50,402 nt of DNA from Alphaproteobacteria bacterium (lineage in GTDB: Bacteria; Pseudomonadota; Alphaproteobacteria; Rhizobiales; Aestuariivirgaceae), in assembly GCA_024640405.1 (NCBI GenBank), contig JAHEFB010000032.1:1-50402 (forward strand). Direction: 5' to 3'. Shown piece by piece: positions 24,671-35,500 of this stretch (position 1 is the stretch's first letter; each line of letters starts with the position of its first letter). The position numbers were made by a program, and so were the translations under genes. A model generated the notes under the pieces. That model made no database searches. It was not told the origin of the DNA and saw nothing but the letters and a program-made list of their open reading frames with translations.

Positions 24671-27166
24671 TTGCACTTGGTGCGAGATACTGGCTGGGGA
24701 ACTCGTGCTGCATCATTCATGATTGCAGCAACGGCGATTTTTTATGGCTTGCCTGGTCATGCAAATGCGCAAAGCCTGACAAGCACCATTGCTTCTGCAC
24801 AGGATGGTTATGCCGTGGCCACGTTGCTGTTGTCGGCGGTGGTTATGCTTTGGGCGTTCATAGCCGTGCGCCGGATGGCCACAACCAAAACAGAAACCGA
24901 AGCTCGAATCGCCGAACTTGAGGCAAACCTCAACGAATCCCAGGCCATCATCAATGCCGAGCCGAGTTTGTTGTTCATCTGGCGGACGAGCCAGGACGCG
25001 CCGGACACCATCACGGGAGATCTGCGCGGCACGGTCCAGTTGACAGCCGACATCGGGATACTGGCTGATTTTTCCAGGTGGCTTGACGAAGAATCCATTG
25101 GCGCGGTCACCAATGGGCTTGGCGTGCTGCGCTCCGCGGGCACACCGTTCAACATTGCCCTGAAGACACTGGATGGCGAACTGGTCGAGGCCGACGGTCG
25201 GGTTGCCGGTGGTATCGCTACCATGCGTATCCGGCCATTGTCCGGCGAACGCCGCGACACCAAAGAGCTGATGTTCGATGCAAGACGCCTCGGCAAGCAG
25301 GTGGAGCGTCTCAGTGCCATGCTGGACAAGGCGCCGTTTCCGATTTTCCTGCGTGACGAGGCAGCCCAGCTGATCTGGGTCAACCAAGCCTATCTCGATG
25401 CGGTCGAACAATCCGATATCGAACATGTGATCTCAAACAATATCTCGCTGATCGATCGCGAGGCCTTCAAGCCGATTTCCGCTCCATCAGGTGAGCAACG
25501 TGCGGTCTTGCGCGGTGCTGCTGTCGTTGCGGGAGCCAAGCGCATGCTGGAACTGGTGGAAGTGCCGTTTGACAATACGACCGCGTCGTTTGCGCTGGAC
25601 ATGACGCGACTGGCCGATACCCGCAAGGAGCTTGATCGCCGGATCCGCTCGCATGCCAGCACGCTCAACAAGATTACAGCAGCCATAGCGACATTTTCTG
25701 CAGACCAGAAACTTTCCTTCTACAACACTGCGTTCGCGCAGTTGTGGTCACTTGATGCCAAGTGGCTGGACAGCCATCCAAGTTACGGGGAGATTCTGGA
25801 CCGCTTGCGTGAAGAGCGGAAATTGCCGGAGCAGGCCAACTACCGCAGCTGGAAGACGGAACAACTGGCCTCTTATGCGCGCCTGGATACGGCGGATGAA
25901 CTTTGGCACCTGCCGGATGGCCGCTCGCTGCGGGTGGTATCTGAACAGCCGCGCACCGGCGAAGTATCGGTCTTGTATGAAGACGTGTCTGAAAAGATAC
26001 TGCTTGAAAGCCGCTACAATGAGCTGATCGGTGTGCAGCGGGAAACCATCGACAATTTGCATGAGGGTCTTGCCCTTTTTGGCACCGACGGCTGCCTGAA
26101 ACTGTTCAATCCGACATTCAACCGGTTCTGGCAACTGGACGAAAACTTCCTCGAGACACGTCCCCATGTCGTCGAGGTTTTTCAGCAATGCGCCAAACTG
26201 ATGCCGCAGCCGGAAATGTGGAACGAGGTAAAGCTGGCGGTAACCTCGTTATCGGACAGCCGGCGTCCGTTGCAGGACCGGCTGATCCGTCCGGATGGAA
26301 TGGTGCTTGACTACAATGTCGTGCCGCTGCCCGACGGCAACACGCTGATAACCTATGTGGATGTTACAGCCAGTTCCGGAATTGAACGCGCCCTGCGCGA
26401 GCGCAACGATGCTCTTGAGGCGGCAGACCGGCTGAAGACCGGCTTCATGTCAAACGTGTCCTACGAGCTGCGCACACCGCTGAACTCGATCCTGGGATTT
26501 GCATCCATGCTGGCGGCCGGCATCGCGGGCGAACTCGCTCCCAAGCAATCCGAGTATATCGCCGATATTCAAGCCTCATCCAACGATCTGCTGACGGTCA
26601 TCGATGCCATACTTGATCTCACAACCATTGACGCAGGTGCCATGGAACTGCGCCTCGAGGAGATTGCCGTCGAGGATCTGTTGTCCCAGGTCGCCAATGA
26701 TTTTTCCAGGCGCATCGATGAACGTGATCTGACGTTGAACATCGAAATAGCTGAAGACGCCGGCAAACTGAGAGCCGACAGCCGCCGGCTCCATCAAACA
26801 ATCGGACACCTGTTGTCCAACGCCATCGGGTTTTCGCCGACCGGCGCTACCGTGCGAATGGGTGCACGTCGCGATGGCCGTGACGTGCTGTTGTGGGTGG
26901 CGGACAACGGCCGTGGCATGGACCCCGATTTCCAGAAGAAGGCATTTGAACGATTCAATGCCAAACCGCTTGCAGGCGGACACCGCGGTCCCGGCCTGGG
27001 TCTGTCGCTGGTGAAAAGTTTCGTGGAGCTGCATGGCGGATCCGTCCGGCTTATGTCTAAACTGCAACAGGGTACTACTGTGATTTGCAGATTGCCGGAT
27101 TCCGGGCCACGCGACCTGCCTGCGTCGCCCAGCATGGAGCAGCCGCGTTCTGCCTCAATGGGTTGA
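24671..27166 (+). CDS. divL: Cell-cycle pseudokinase/kinase DivL (Tyr in place of the phospho-histidine)
   Basis: An 831-residue protein if started at TTG 24671 (AGGGGG eleven bases upstream); GTG 24680 and ATG 24719 are alternatives. Two hydrophobic stretches near the N-terminus (to about residue 66) are followed by a linker, PAS-like repeats (about 220-580), HisKA and HATPase domains. In the HisKA motif the sequence is VSYELRTPL, with Y598 where sensor kinases have His, the hallmark of Caulobacter DivL. The ATPase N and G boxes (LLSNAIGFSP, DNGRGMD, GPGLGLSLV) are intact. DivL links DivK to CckA and so to CtrA activity. Synteny after ahcY and before tsaE is that of rhizobial divL. Confidence 0.87.
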   Translation: MHLVRDTGWGTRAASFMIAATAIFYGLPGHANAQSLTSTIASAQDGYAVATLLLSAVVMLWAFIAVRRMATTKTETEARIAELEANLNESQAIINAEPSLLFIWRTSQDAPDTITGDLRGTVQLTADIGILADFSRWLDEESIGAVTNGLGVLRSAGTPFNIALKTLDGELVEADGRVAGGIATMRIRPLSGERRDTKELMFDARRLGKQVERLSAMLDKAPFPIFLRDEAAQLIWVNQAYLDAVEQSDIEHVISNNISLIDREAFKPISAPSGEQRAVLRGAAVVAGAKRMLELVEVPFDNTTASFALDMTRLADTRKELDRRIRSHASTLNKITAAIATFSADQKLSFYNTAFAQLWSLDAKWLDSHPSYGEILDRLREERKLPEQANYRSWKTEQLASYARLDTADELWHLPDGRSLRVVSEQPRTGEVSVLYEDVSEKILLESRYNELIGVQRETIDNLHEGLALFGTDGCLKLFNPTFNRFWQLDENFLETRPHVVEVFQQCAKLMPQPEMWNEVKLAVTSLSDSRRPLQDRLIRPDGMVLDYNVVPLPDGNTLITYVDVTASSGIERALRERNDALEAADRLKTGFMSNVSYELRTPLNSILGFASMLAAGIAGELAPKQSEYIADIQASSNDLLTVIDAILDLTTIDAGAMELRLEEIAVEDLLSQVANDFSRRIDERDLTLNIEIAEDAGKLRADSRRLHQTIGHLLSNAIGFSPTGATVRMGARRDGRDVLLWVADNGRGMDPDFQKKAFERFNAKPLAGGHRGPGLGLSLVKSFVELHGGSVRLMSKLQQGTTVICRLPDSGPRDLPASPSMEQPRSASMG

Positions 27167-27170
27167 AATC

Positions 27171-28730
27171 ATGATCTCGGCGAATACACCGTGCTGCAGG
27201 TCAGGACAGCAACTTGAACTGGCGGATGAGTCGGCCAGCATACGCCTTGCCGTCGGCCTGGCCATGCTGGCGAAAAAAGGTGACCTTATTGCGCTGCACG
27301 GTAATCTGGGCAGCGGCAAGACAACCATAGCCAGAGGCTTCATTCGCGCCCTGGCCAACAATCCGAACCTTGAGGTACCGAGCCCGACATTCACGCTGGT
27401 TCAAAACTATGAACTGGGTGACATAAGCGTCTCACATATGGATTTCTACCGGTTGGAAGACCCGCGTGATGCAGATGAGCTTGGCATTGACGAAGTCCTG
27501 GACGCCGGTGTGGTGCTTGTTGAGTGGCCATCCCGGGCAGCCGAGTTTTTACCGCAGGATGGATTGCTGGTAGAACTGGTGGAAAAAGGTGATGGGCGCA
27601 TAGCTGAACTGACAGGCAACAGCAAAAGCTGGTCTGACCGGCTTGAAAAACTGAGGCGTATCGATGCCCTGTTGACTGCCAGCGGCTGGAGTACGGCAAC
27701 ACGCCGGCGGATGCCGGGAGATGCTTCATCACGTCGCTACGAACGTTTGAACAACGGACCAGACGGTATATCCGGCCTGCTGATGGACATGCCGTCACGC
27801 CCGGATGGCGAACCGGTTCACAACGGATTGCCGTACAGCCGGATCGCCCATCTGGCAGAAGACATCAGGGCTGTTGAAGCAATCAATCTCGGGCTGCGCG
27901 AACAAGACCTGTCAGCACCTGATATTTTCGCGATTGATATCAAGAGCGGACTGGCGGTCATCGAGGATTTTGGCGCATCGAGCTTCCGGTCCCTTGTCGA
28001 TCAACCGGAACAGTTCGGATTGTGTTTAACCGGCGCGGTAATGCTGCTGGCCAACTTGGCGAAAATCAACTGGCCCGATCACGTCAAATTATCTTCAGGC
28101 GAAGTTTACCAGCTGTCGCATTACGACATGGATGCATTGCTGGTCGAGGCTGAGCTGTGTCTGGACTGGTACTGGCCTCATTTGAAAACATCTCCACTGT
28201 CACAAGGGATACGCGACGAATTCATGACTGCATGGCGCGAGGTCCTGCACCTTGTGCCGACGGATCGGCCAGTATGGGTGTTGCGTGATTTTCATGTCGA
28301 CAACCTGTTCTGGCTTCCTGAACGCGAAGGAGACAGGAAAGTCGGCCTGATCGATACCCAGGATTGCGTGCTGGGCCATCCGGCTTATGATCTTGCATCC
28401 CTGTTGCAGGATGTCCGGATAACCATCCCTGCTGATGTCGAGAAAGATTACTTCGATATGTATGTCGCTGCACGCGGCTCGGAGGAAGCTGGATTTGACG
28501 CTGGTTCATTCACTGCAGCCTACGCGGTGCTGGGCGCTCAGCGGGCGACCAAGATACTGGGCATCTTTGCCCGTCTGAACGCTCGTGACGGTAAGCCGGG
28601 TTATCTGAAGCATCTGCCGCGCACCAGCGACGTTCTGGAGCACAATTTGCGCCACCCTGCCCTGGCCTCGGTAAAAGCATGGTTTGATAAACATCTGCCG
28701 GACGCGTTGCGTCAGGGTTCTGGCTCATGA
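27171..28730 (+). CDS. tsaE: Fusion of TsaE (tRNA t6A ATPase) and AmgK-like sugar kinase
   Basis: A 519-residue fusion. Residues about 1-155 are TsaE, with P-loop GNLGSGKTT, SPTFTLVQNY and VVLVEWPSR; TsaE assists threonylcarbamoyl-adenosine formation on tRNA. Residues about 170-519 are an APH-fold kinase (SRRYERL near its start, RDFHVDNLFWL as catalytic loop near residue 370, then GLIDTQDCVLGHPAYDLASL), like AmgK, which phosphorylates N-acetylmuramate and N-acetylglucosamine at C1. The downstream gene encodes the matching uridylyltransferase MurU, coupled by ATGA, which supports the kinase role. The fusion is known in alphaproteobacteria. It starts five bases after divL. Confidence 0.88.
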   Translation: MISANTPCCRSGQQLELADESASIRLAVGLAMLAKKGDLIALHGNLGSGKTTIARGFIRALANNPNLEVPSPTFTLVQNYELGDISVSHMDFYRLEDPRDADELGIDEVLDAGVVLVEWPSRAAEFLPQDGLLVELVEKGDGRIAELTGNSKSWSDRLEKLRRIDALLTASGWSTATRRRMPGDASSRRYERLNNGPDGISGLLMDMPSRPDGEPVHNGLPYSRIAHLAEDIRAVEAINLGLREQDLSAPDIFAIDIKSGLAVIEDFGASSFRSLVDQPEQFGLCLTGAVMLLANLAKINWPDHVKLSSGEVYQLSHYDMDALLVEAELCLDWYWPHLKTSPLSQGIRDEFMTAWREVLHLVPTDRPVWVLRDFHVDNLFWLPEREGDRKVGLIDTQDCVLGHPAYDLASLLQDVRITIPADVEKDYFDMYVAARGSEEAGFDAGSFTAAYAVLGAQRATKILGIFARLNARDGKPGYLKHLPRTSDVLEHNLRHPALASVKAWFDKHLPDALRQGSGS

Positions 28731-29443
28731 TCGCCACACACGCCATGGTGCTTGCCGCCGGACTTGGCACCCGCATGCGGCCTTTGACACTGGATCGACC
28801 CAAACCCCTGATCGAAGTTGCCGGCCGGTCATTGCTGGACCGCGGGGTGGATATGCTGCAACGCTCAGGCGTGACCCACATGGTAGTCAACAAGCACTAT
28901 CTGCCTGACCAGATCGAGGCGTGGGCGGGCAACAGGCATGATCTGGAAATAGCCGTGCAGGATGAAACCGGATTGCTGCTGGATACCGGCGGCGGAGTGG
29001 CACAGGCATTACCCCACCTTGGCTGCGAACCGTTTTTTGTGCTGAACTCAGACTCGTTCTGGATAGACGGGCCAACGCCTGCCCTGAAACGCATGACGAC
29101 ACTATGGGATGACACCCGGATGGACTGCCTGCTCCTGCTGTCCGGCAAGTCCCGCGCAATCGGATTTGACGGACCCGGGGATTTTGAGATGGACACAAGC
29201 GGGCTATTGTCACGCCGCGACGGTGACACGGCACCGCTGGTTTATGCCGGCGCCTATCTGGTGCATCCGCGCATATTCGCAGATGCTCCAGACGGGGCTT
29301 TTTCCATGAATGTGTTGTGGAACCGGCTGATTGCCAATGGGCGTCTGTCCGGCATGGAGCATGATAGCTGGTGGTTGCATGTCGGCACGCCAAAGGCCAT
29401 CGCAGAGGCAGAAGACAGGCTTGCCGCGCTGGGCGTACAATGA
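28727..29443 (+). CDS. murU: N-acetylmuramate-1-phosphate uridylyltransferase MurU
   Basis: A 238-residue nucleotidyltransferase with the Rossmann-like signature AAGLGTRMRPLTLDRPKPLI and a metal aspartate in FFVLNSDSFW. The enzyme makes UDP-N-acetylmuramate from the AmgK product, so cell-wall sugar is recycled past MurA and the fosfomycin target. It is coupled to the preceding fusion gene (ATGA 28727-28730) and to addB (ATGA 29440-29443). Without the AmgK neighbour it could be read as a mannose-1-phosphate guanylyltransferase-like protein. Confidence 0.85.
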   Translation: MIATHAMVLAAGLGTRMRPLTLDRPKPLIEVAGRSLLDRGVDMLQRSGVTHMVVNKHYLPDQIEAWAGNRHDLEIAVQDETGLLLDTGGGVAQALPHLGCEPFFVLNSDSFWIDGPTPALKRMTTLWDDTRMDCLLLLSGKSRAIGFDGPGDFEMDTSGLLSRRDGDTAPLVYAGAYLVHPRIFADAPDGAFSMNVLWNRLIANGRLSGMEHDSWWLHVGTPKAIAEAEDRLAALGVQ

Positions 29444-32400
29444 AGCAGCACGCCACAGCGTCTGTGTTCACAATACCTCTATCCTGCGGTTTTCTGCCAA
29501 GTCTTGTTTCATCAATCCTGCAAGGGCAATTATTGCCGGGCCCGGAAGGACCACCCGACGCGCTTGAACTAAGCACCTGGACGATCCTGTTACCGACACG
29601 GCGCGCGGTTCGGGCCTGCCGTGAGGCCTTCATTGAACTGGACCCCGGCACTGCACGCCTGCTGCCGGTCATTCGCGCGCTGGGTGACGTGGATGAAGAC
29701 GAAATTCACATTACCGGCGCCTATGGGCCCGGTGCCGCAGGTGAGCTGGAGTTACCGCCAGCCGCTTCGCAGGTTCAACGGCAATTCCTGCTGACCCGAA
29801 TTGTGCGTGAATGGGCAGGTTCAAACCCGGCCAGCCCGGCGGCTCGAGCGGTCAATGACAGTATTTCGCATGCCCTGCAGATGGCCAGTTCGGTGGTGCA
29901 ATTGATAGACAGCCTTGAAACCGGCGACATCTCACTGGCCGATCTGCCTGACCTGCTCGCGAGTGATCACGAGATGCCGCTTCACCGCAACGAGGCCGCT
30001 GACTTCCTCAGGATCATCGCTGACATCTATCCGGCTGCCCTGTCGGAAGCAGGTCTGATTGGACCGCAGGCACGCCAGTCGAAACTGCTTCAGGCGGAAG
30101 CAACCCGGATCAGACAGCAACCGCAGGCAGGCCCGGTGATAGCGGCTGGTTCAACCGGATCGGTACCTGCAACAGCGGATCTGTTGGCATCTATCGCCAA
30201 ACTGCCACGTGGCGCGGTCATTTTGCCGGGTCTTGATCGTGCGCTGGACAACGACAGCTGGGCTGGCATCGCGGAAACGCCACAACATCCGCAATACGGC
30301 ATGAAGGAACTGATCGAAAAAATCGGCGTCGAGCGTGACCAGGTGCCGGACCTGCCGGGCTTGCGTACAACCAAGGCCGGTCAGGCCCGCGCGCTGCTTG
30401 CCTCGGAGGTCATGCGGCCCAGCGAGACAACCCATCTGTGGAAAGATCTGGAAACGTTAAGCGGCGAGTTTGATCTTGCATGCGAGAACATCACTGAGCT
30501 GGTGTGTCCTGAAATGCGTGAACAGGCGTTGATGATCGCGATGTTGATGCGACAGGCACATGATGCAGACAGGGGCTGTTCGCTGATAACACCAGACCGG
30601 CAACTGGCACGCCGGGTGACGTCCGAACTGAAACGCTGGGATATACACGTTGACGACAGTGCAGGCGAACCGCTTGCCGGCACACAACAGGGGATTTTTT
30701 TCCGCCTGGCCGGCGAAGTATGTGGTTCTGCTGCCCGAGCCCATGATGTCGTCGCCCTGCTTGGTCACAACCTTGTGGCGGCGGATCTGGTTACCGCATC
30801 AGGTACCCGTTCGCTGGCGAAAACACTTGAAATTGCCCTGTTTCGGCAGATGCCAGGCGGTCATCAGTTGCGCGGAATTGCAGACCGTATTTCGCAAGCG
30901 AGGAAACTGGCACAGGAACCATTTGCGCACCCGCTGGTCAGGAACATATCACAGGAGCAGTGGAGCGCTCTGCAAGCGTTTGCCGAACAGATTGAAAAGG
31001 CAATGAAGCCGTTGCTGGACCTGTCGGCAACCGACGGCGACAATACGCTGGCCGGTTTGCTGCACGCCCATATTACAGTTGCTGAGGCTTTGAGCGGGGC
31101 GAGTGGCGACGCTGACAAACTGTGGACCGGTGAAGCCGGTGCCGCGCTGTCCGACACACTGCGTGAACTGCTGGATCACGCAGCCGCGGCGCCAAAAATG
31201 GCTTTTGCGGAGTACTGTAACTTTATTGCCGACACATTGCGTGCTGTTCCGGTTCGCAGGCGATACCGGCTGCACCCGAAACTACACATACTGGGATTGC
31301 TTGAAGCCCGCCTGGTGCAGACAGAGATGGTCATTCTCGGCGGGTTGAACGAGGGTACCTGGCCGGGCGATGCAGATCCCGGGCCCTGGTTGTCGCGTCC
31401 GCAACATCTGTCGGTGGGATTGCAACTGCCGGAACGCCGGCTGGGGCTGGCTGCACACGACTTTGTGCAGGGTCTGGGCGCAGATCGGGTAACGCTGACC
31501 TGGGCCCGCAAGGTAAACGGAACGCCTGCGGTCGCGTCGCGATGGTTGCTGCGGCTGAAAGCGGTGTTGCGGGCTGCCGGTCTCAAGGATGCGTTACAAC
31601 CTGACAAAGCGGATGACTGGGCCGGCTGGGCGCTGGGCCTGGACTGGCATACAAAGTTGCAAACCGAAGACAAGCCTGCAGCTGCGGTCCCGCCTAGACC
31701 TGCGCCACCGGTTGCGGCACGACCGCGCCGATATTCGGTTTCCCGCATCGAGCGGCTTATGCAGGACCCCTACTGGCTCTACGCCAACGCAATACTGAAG
31801 CTGAAGCCGTTGCAGCCACTTGATTTTGAGCCGGGTGCTGCCGAACGTGGCCAGCTCGTTCACGCAGTGGTGGAAAAATTCGTCAATCAATATCCGGCCG
31901 TCATGCCCGAAGATGCGCCGGCAATCATGCGCGATATAACCGTTCAGCTTATCGGTGAATTTGCACCGGACGCCGCATTGCGCGCGTTGTGGCTGCCACA
32001 GGTCGAGCGCATGACCGACTGGTTTTGCGAACAGGAAGCCGTGTTGCGCAAAGACGTTGCTGACCAACACACCGAGCTGGAAGGGATTCACGGGTTCGAA
32101 ACAGGAGGTGAGAACGTCCGGCTGACAGCACGCGCGGACCGAGTTGATCGTCTGCAGTCAGGTTCCTACCGCATTGTGGACTACAAGACCGGCGGCGCCA
32201 GTCTGATGGCGCTTCATGACAAGGACGGCAAACAACGCAAAGGCTATAAACCTCAGCTTTATCTGGAAGGTTGGATCGCGCAACAAGGCGGGTTCGAGCG
32301 ACTTCCTGCCGCGATTGTCGAGAAGCTTCTATACATGCGACTGTCCGGAGGCGATCCGCCCGGCGTGCTGATTGGACCGTCTGGTAACGTGAACGTTGCT

Positions 32401-32589
32401 GACGAAATTCAACACGCAGCCGATGGCGCACGCGAACTCATCGCCGGTTATCTTAACGAAGAACAGGTTTACCCTGCCCGTGCCGGAGAAGAAGCCTGGA
32501 ACCGAAAAGGTGACTACGACCATCTGTCACGCTGGCGCGAATGGGGCCAGGGCAGTGATCGAGCAACAGACGATGGTGACAGCGAATGA
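29440..32589 (+). CDS. addB: Double-strand break repair protein AddB
   Basis: A 1049-residue protein from ATG 29440 (MKQHATASVFTIPL). The N-terminal helicase-like part contains TWTILLPTRRAVRAC and, further on, MVILGGLNEGTWPGDADPGP, usual for alphaproteobacterial AddB. The C-terminal PD-(D/E)XK nuclease domain is seen in YSVSRIERLMQDPYWLYA, RGQLVHAVVEKF and RIVDYKTGG. With AddA it resects double-strand ends to Chi-like sites and loads RecA. It is coupled at both ends by ATGA overlaps. Confidence 0.92.
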   Translation: MKQHATASVFTIPLSCGFLPSLVSSILQGQLLPGPEGPPDALELSTWTILLPTRRAVRACREAFIELDPGTARLLPVIRALGDVDEDEIHITGAYGPGAAGELELPPAASQVQRQFLLTRIVREWAGSNPASPAARAVNDSISHALQMASSVVQLIDSLETGDISLADLPDLLASDHEMPLHRNEAADFLRIIADIYPAALSEAGLIGPQARQSKLLQAEATRIRQQPQAGPVIAAGSTGSVPATADLLASIAKLPRGAVILPGLDRALDNDSWAGIAETPQHPQYGMKELIEKIGVERDQVPDLPGLRTTKAGQARALLASEVMRPSETTHLWKDLETLSGEFDLACENITELVCPEMREQALMIAMLMRQAHDADRGCSLITPDRQLARRVTSELKRWDIHVDDSAGEPLAGTQQGIFFRLAGEVCGSAARAHDVVALLGHNLVAADLVTASGTRSLAKTLEIALFRQMPGGHQLRGIADRISQARKLAQEPFAHPLVRNISQEQWSALQAFAEQIEKAMKPLLDLSATDGDNTLAGLLHAHITVAEALSGASGDADKLWTGEAGAALSDTLRELLDHAAAAPKMAFAEYCNFIADTLRAVPVRRRYRLHPKLHILGLLEARLVQTEMVILGGLNEGTWPGDADPGPWLSRPQHLSVGLQLPERRLGLAAHDFVQGLGADRVTLTWARKVNGTPAVASRWLLRLKAVLRAAGLKDALQPDKADDWAGWALGLDWHTKLQTEDKPAAAVPPRPAPPVAARPRRYSVSRIERLMQDPYWLYANAILKLKPLQPLDFEPGAAERGQLVHAVVEKFVNQYPAVMPEDAPAIMRDITVQLIGEFAPDAALRALWLPQVERMTDWFCEQEAVLRKDVADQHTELEGIHGFETGGENVRLTARADRVDRLQSGSYRIVDYKTGGASLMALHDKDGKQRKGYKPQLYLEGWIAQQGGFERLPAAIVEKLLYMRLSGGDPPGVLIGPSGNVNVADEIQHAADGARELIAGYLNEEQVYPARAGEEAWNRKGDYDHLSRWREWGQGSDRATDDGDSE

Positions 32590-35500
32590 GCGCGTCGGTA
32601 GATTTCGATACCGCCAGAGAACGGCAGGATTTGGCATCCGGGCCTGACGTGTCGGCATTTGTTCCTGCCAACGCAGGCGCCGGCAAAACCCACGTCCTTG
32701 TCGGCCGTGTCATCCGGCTGCTGCTGGACGGGGTGCAGCCGGAACGTATTCTGTGTCTGACCTACACCCGCGCAGCCGCGGCTGAAATGTCGGAGCGATT
32801 ATTTGAGAAACTTTCTGGCTGGATTGCCAAAGACGATAGCGAGCTGACGGCACTGATCCATTCTGACGTTGCCCGCTCCGATATCGAAGTTCGGGACCTG
32901 GATGAGGCACGCAGGCTGTTTACCCGTGCCCTTGAAACTCCTGGCGGCCTGAAGGTCCAGACCATACACGCGTTTTGCGAGCGCCTGCTGCAACGCTTTC
33001 CGATCGAGGCCGGTGTCGTGCCGGGCTTCCATGTGCTGACTGAAACAGACAGCCGCGACCTGATGGTTCTGGCGCGGGCACAGGTGCTGACCCGTGATGA
33101 CGACAACATCCGGCGTGCTGTTTCAACAATCACGCCATTTGCCAACGAACAGGCATTCTCCAGCCTGCTTCACGAGTTGCAGGCACACGGCAGCAGGTTG
33201 CTGGCGGCCTATGGCAGCGAGGAGACATTTCCCAGGCTCAAGAACCAGCTCAACCAGTTGTTCGGTTTAACAGGCGATGAGACATCGCAAGGTATTGCGG
33301 AGGTCTTCACCACCCGAATTGACCGATCCTCGCTGCAACACGTGGCCGCGCTCATGGCAACCGACAGCGCTGTCACCAACACAAGACAGGCGACATTGAT
33401 TACCAGCATGCTGTCGGCGCAAGACCCTGGAGATGTGCTGGCCGTCGCGAAGCAGATGGTGTTGACCGGAAAAGGCAAGCCAAAAGGTGATACGGCGCTG
33501 GTAACCAAGAAGCTGGATGAGCGGCAGCCCGAATGCCGTAAGTCATTGTTGAACTTGCGAGAACAACTGCTTGAGGCGCTGGAAAGCATCAATGCGTTGT
33601 TGATCGTGCAGTGCACCAATGCACTGGTCTATCTGGGTATTGAGGTTATTTCCACTTTCAACGGTTTGAAACAAAACCTTGCCGCGTATGATTTTGAAGA
33701 CCTGATTCACCAGACAGTTGACCTGCTGCGCCACAATGCGGACGCCGCATGGGTTCTGTACAAACTCGACGGCGGGCTGGATCACATTCTGATTGACGAA
33801 GCCCAGGATACCAGTCCGGATCAATGGCAGATCATCAACGCCCTGACTGAAGAGTTTTTTGCCGGCGAAGGCGCGCGCGACGGGCCTATGCGGACCGTAT
33901 TCGCGGTTGGTGATCGCAAACAGTCGATCTATTCGTTCCAGGGAGCTGACCCGCGGCAGTTCGACAATCAGGCTGGTTTTTACAAGGCTTTGATCGGCAA
34001 CGCCGGTGGTGAATATCGCGATGTGCCGCTGGAGCATTCATTCCGCTCCAGCGAGATGGTCCTGCGTGCGGTCGATCTGGTATTCGCACGCGATGATGCA
34101 AAAAAAGGCGTAACGTCGGAAGCACAACCCGATGTGCGGCACTTGCCAATCCGCAAAGGGGAACAGGGTCTGGTTGAAATCTGGGATCTGGAACGAGGTC
34201 AATCGGAAGACGAAACTCAGCACTGGACGCCGAAGTCCGTTGATATTGTTGATCCACCACACCTGGTAATGGCCCGCCGGATCGCGGCGACAATAGCAAA
34301 CTGGACACAGAACGAGCCTCGCGAGATGTTGAAACCTGACCACCCAGTCATGCCGTCCGACATTCTCATACTGGTGCGCCAGCGTTCATATCTGATGGCC
34401 GCAATCGTGCGCGCCCTCAAGGAGGCAGGCGTACCTGTCGCCGGTGCCGACCGGTTGAAACTGCTTGATCATATAGCGGTGCAGGATCTCATGGCGCTGG
34501 CTCAGGTCTGTATTCTGCCGCAGGACGACCTGAACCTGGCCGGAGTGTTGAAGAGCCCGCTTTTCACCCTGGACGACGGTGTCACGAGGTTTGACGATGA
34601 CCAGGACCTGTTCTCATTGGCCTACAATCGCGGAACCGATGGCATCTGGCAAAAACTGGAAACGGCAATTGAAGCTGGGAGGCCGTACGCCAAAGCAGGG
34701 GAAAAACTATCCCGCTGGCGAGATCTGGCGGCAAGGTCCGGTGCCTATGATTTCTACTCGGCGGTTCTGTCGCGCGATGGCGGCAGACGAGCTCTTCTGG
34801 GTGGCCTTGGACCTGAAGCCGCCGACCCCATAGATGCCTTCTTGCAGTTGGCTCTGGAATATGAACAGCAACACGCGCCGTCACTTGCCGGGTTCCTGGC
34901 GTGGCTGGAGGCAACCCAGGCCGATATCCGCCGGGATATGGATCAGGCCGGCGGCGAGGTGCGTGTCATGACAGTGCATGGTGCAAAAGGTCTGGAGGCG
35001 CCAATTGTGTTTCTGCCAGACACCTGCTCCGTACCGAACTCAGGAAAAATCGGCAATATCATGTTTGCTGACGGCCAAATCCCGGTGTGGCGACTGAAGT
35101 CGGACTACTCCACCAGCCTCACAGATGCCCTCAAGGACAATGCCTTCGAGAATCTTATGGAGGAGTATAACCGATTACTCTATGTCGCGATGACTAGGGC
35201 GCGCTACCGGCTTTATGTGTGTGGTTTCGTTAAGCAAAACAGCAAAACCACCATAACCGAAGCACCAAGAAACAGTTGGTACGCGATGATGCACGGTGCA
35301 CTGACAAGCGGAGAGAAACCATTGCTGAAGCATTGCCCCGGGCGCGATGGTTTTTCCGTCTGGCGGGCTGGCGAACCACAGGTCACAGATGAGAAAGAAA
35401 GTTTCGGAGGTATGGCTGTTGAAGCCGTCCCGCCACCGCAGTGGGCAGGCGTTCCGGCCCGTCAGATCCACACTTCACAGCGCTGGCTGGCACCGTCACG

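Noticed and set aside
28887..29672. 261-residue minus-strand frame across murU and addB
   Set aside because: Antisense shadow of two recognised, coupled genes; Arg/Ser/Pro-rich composition without motifs.
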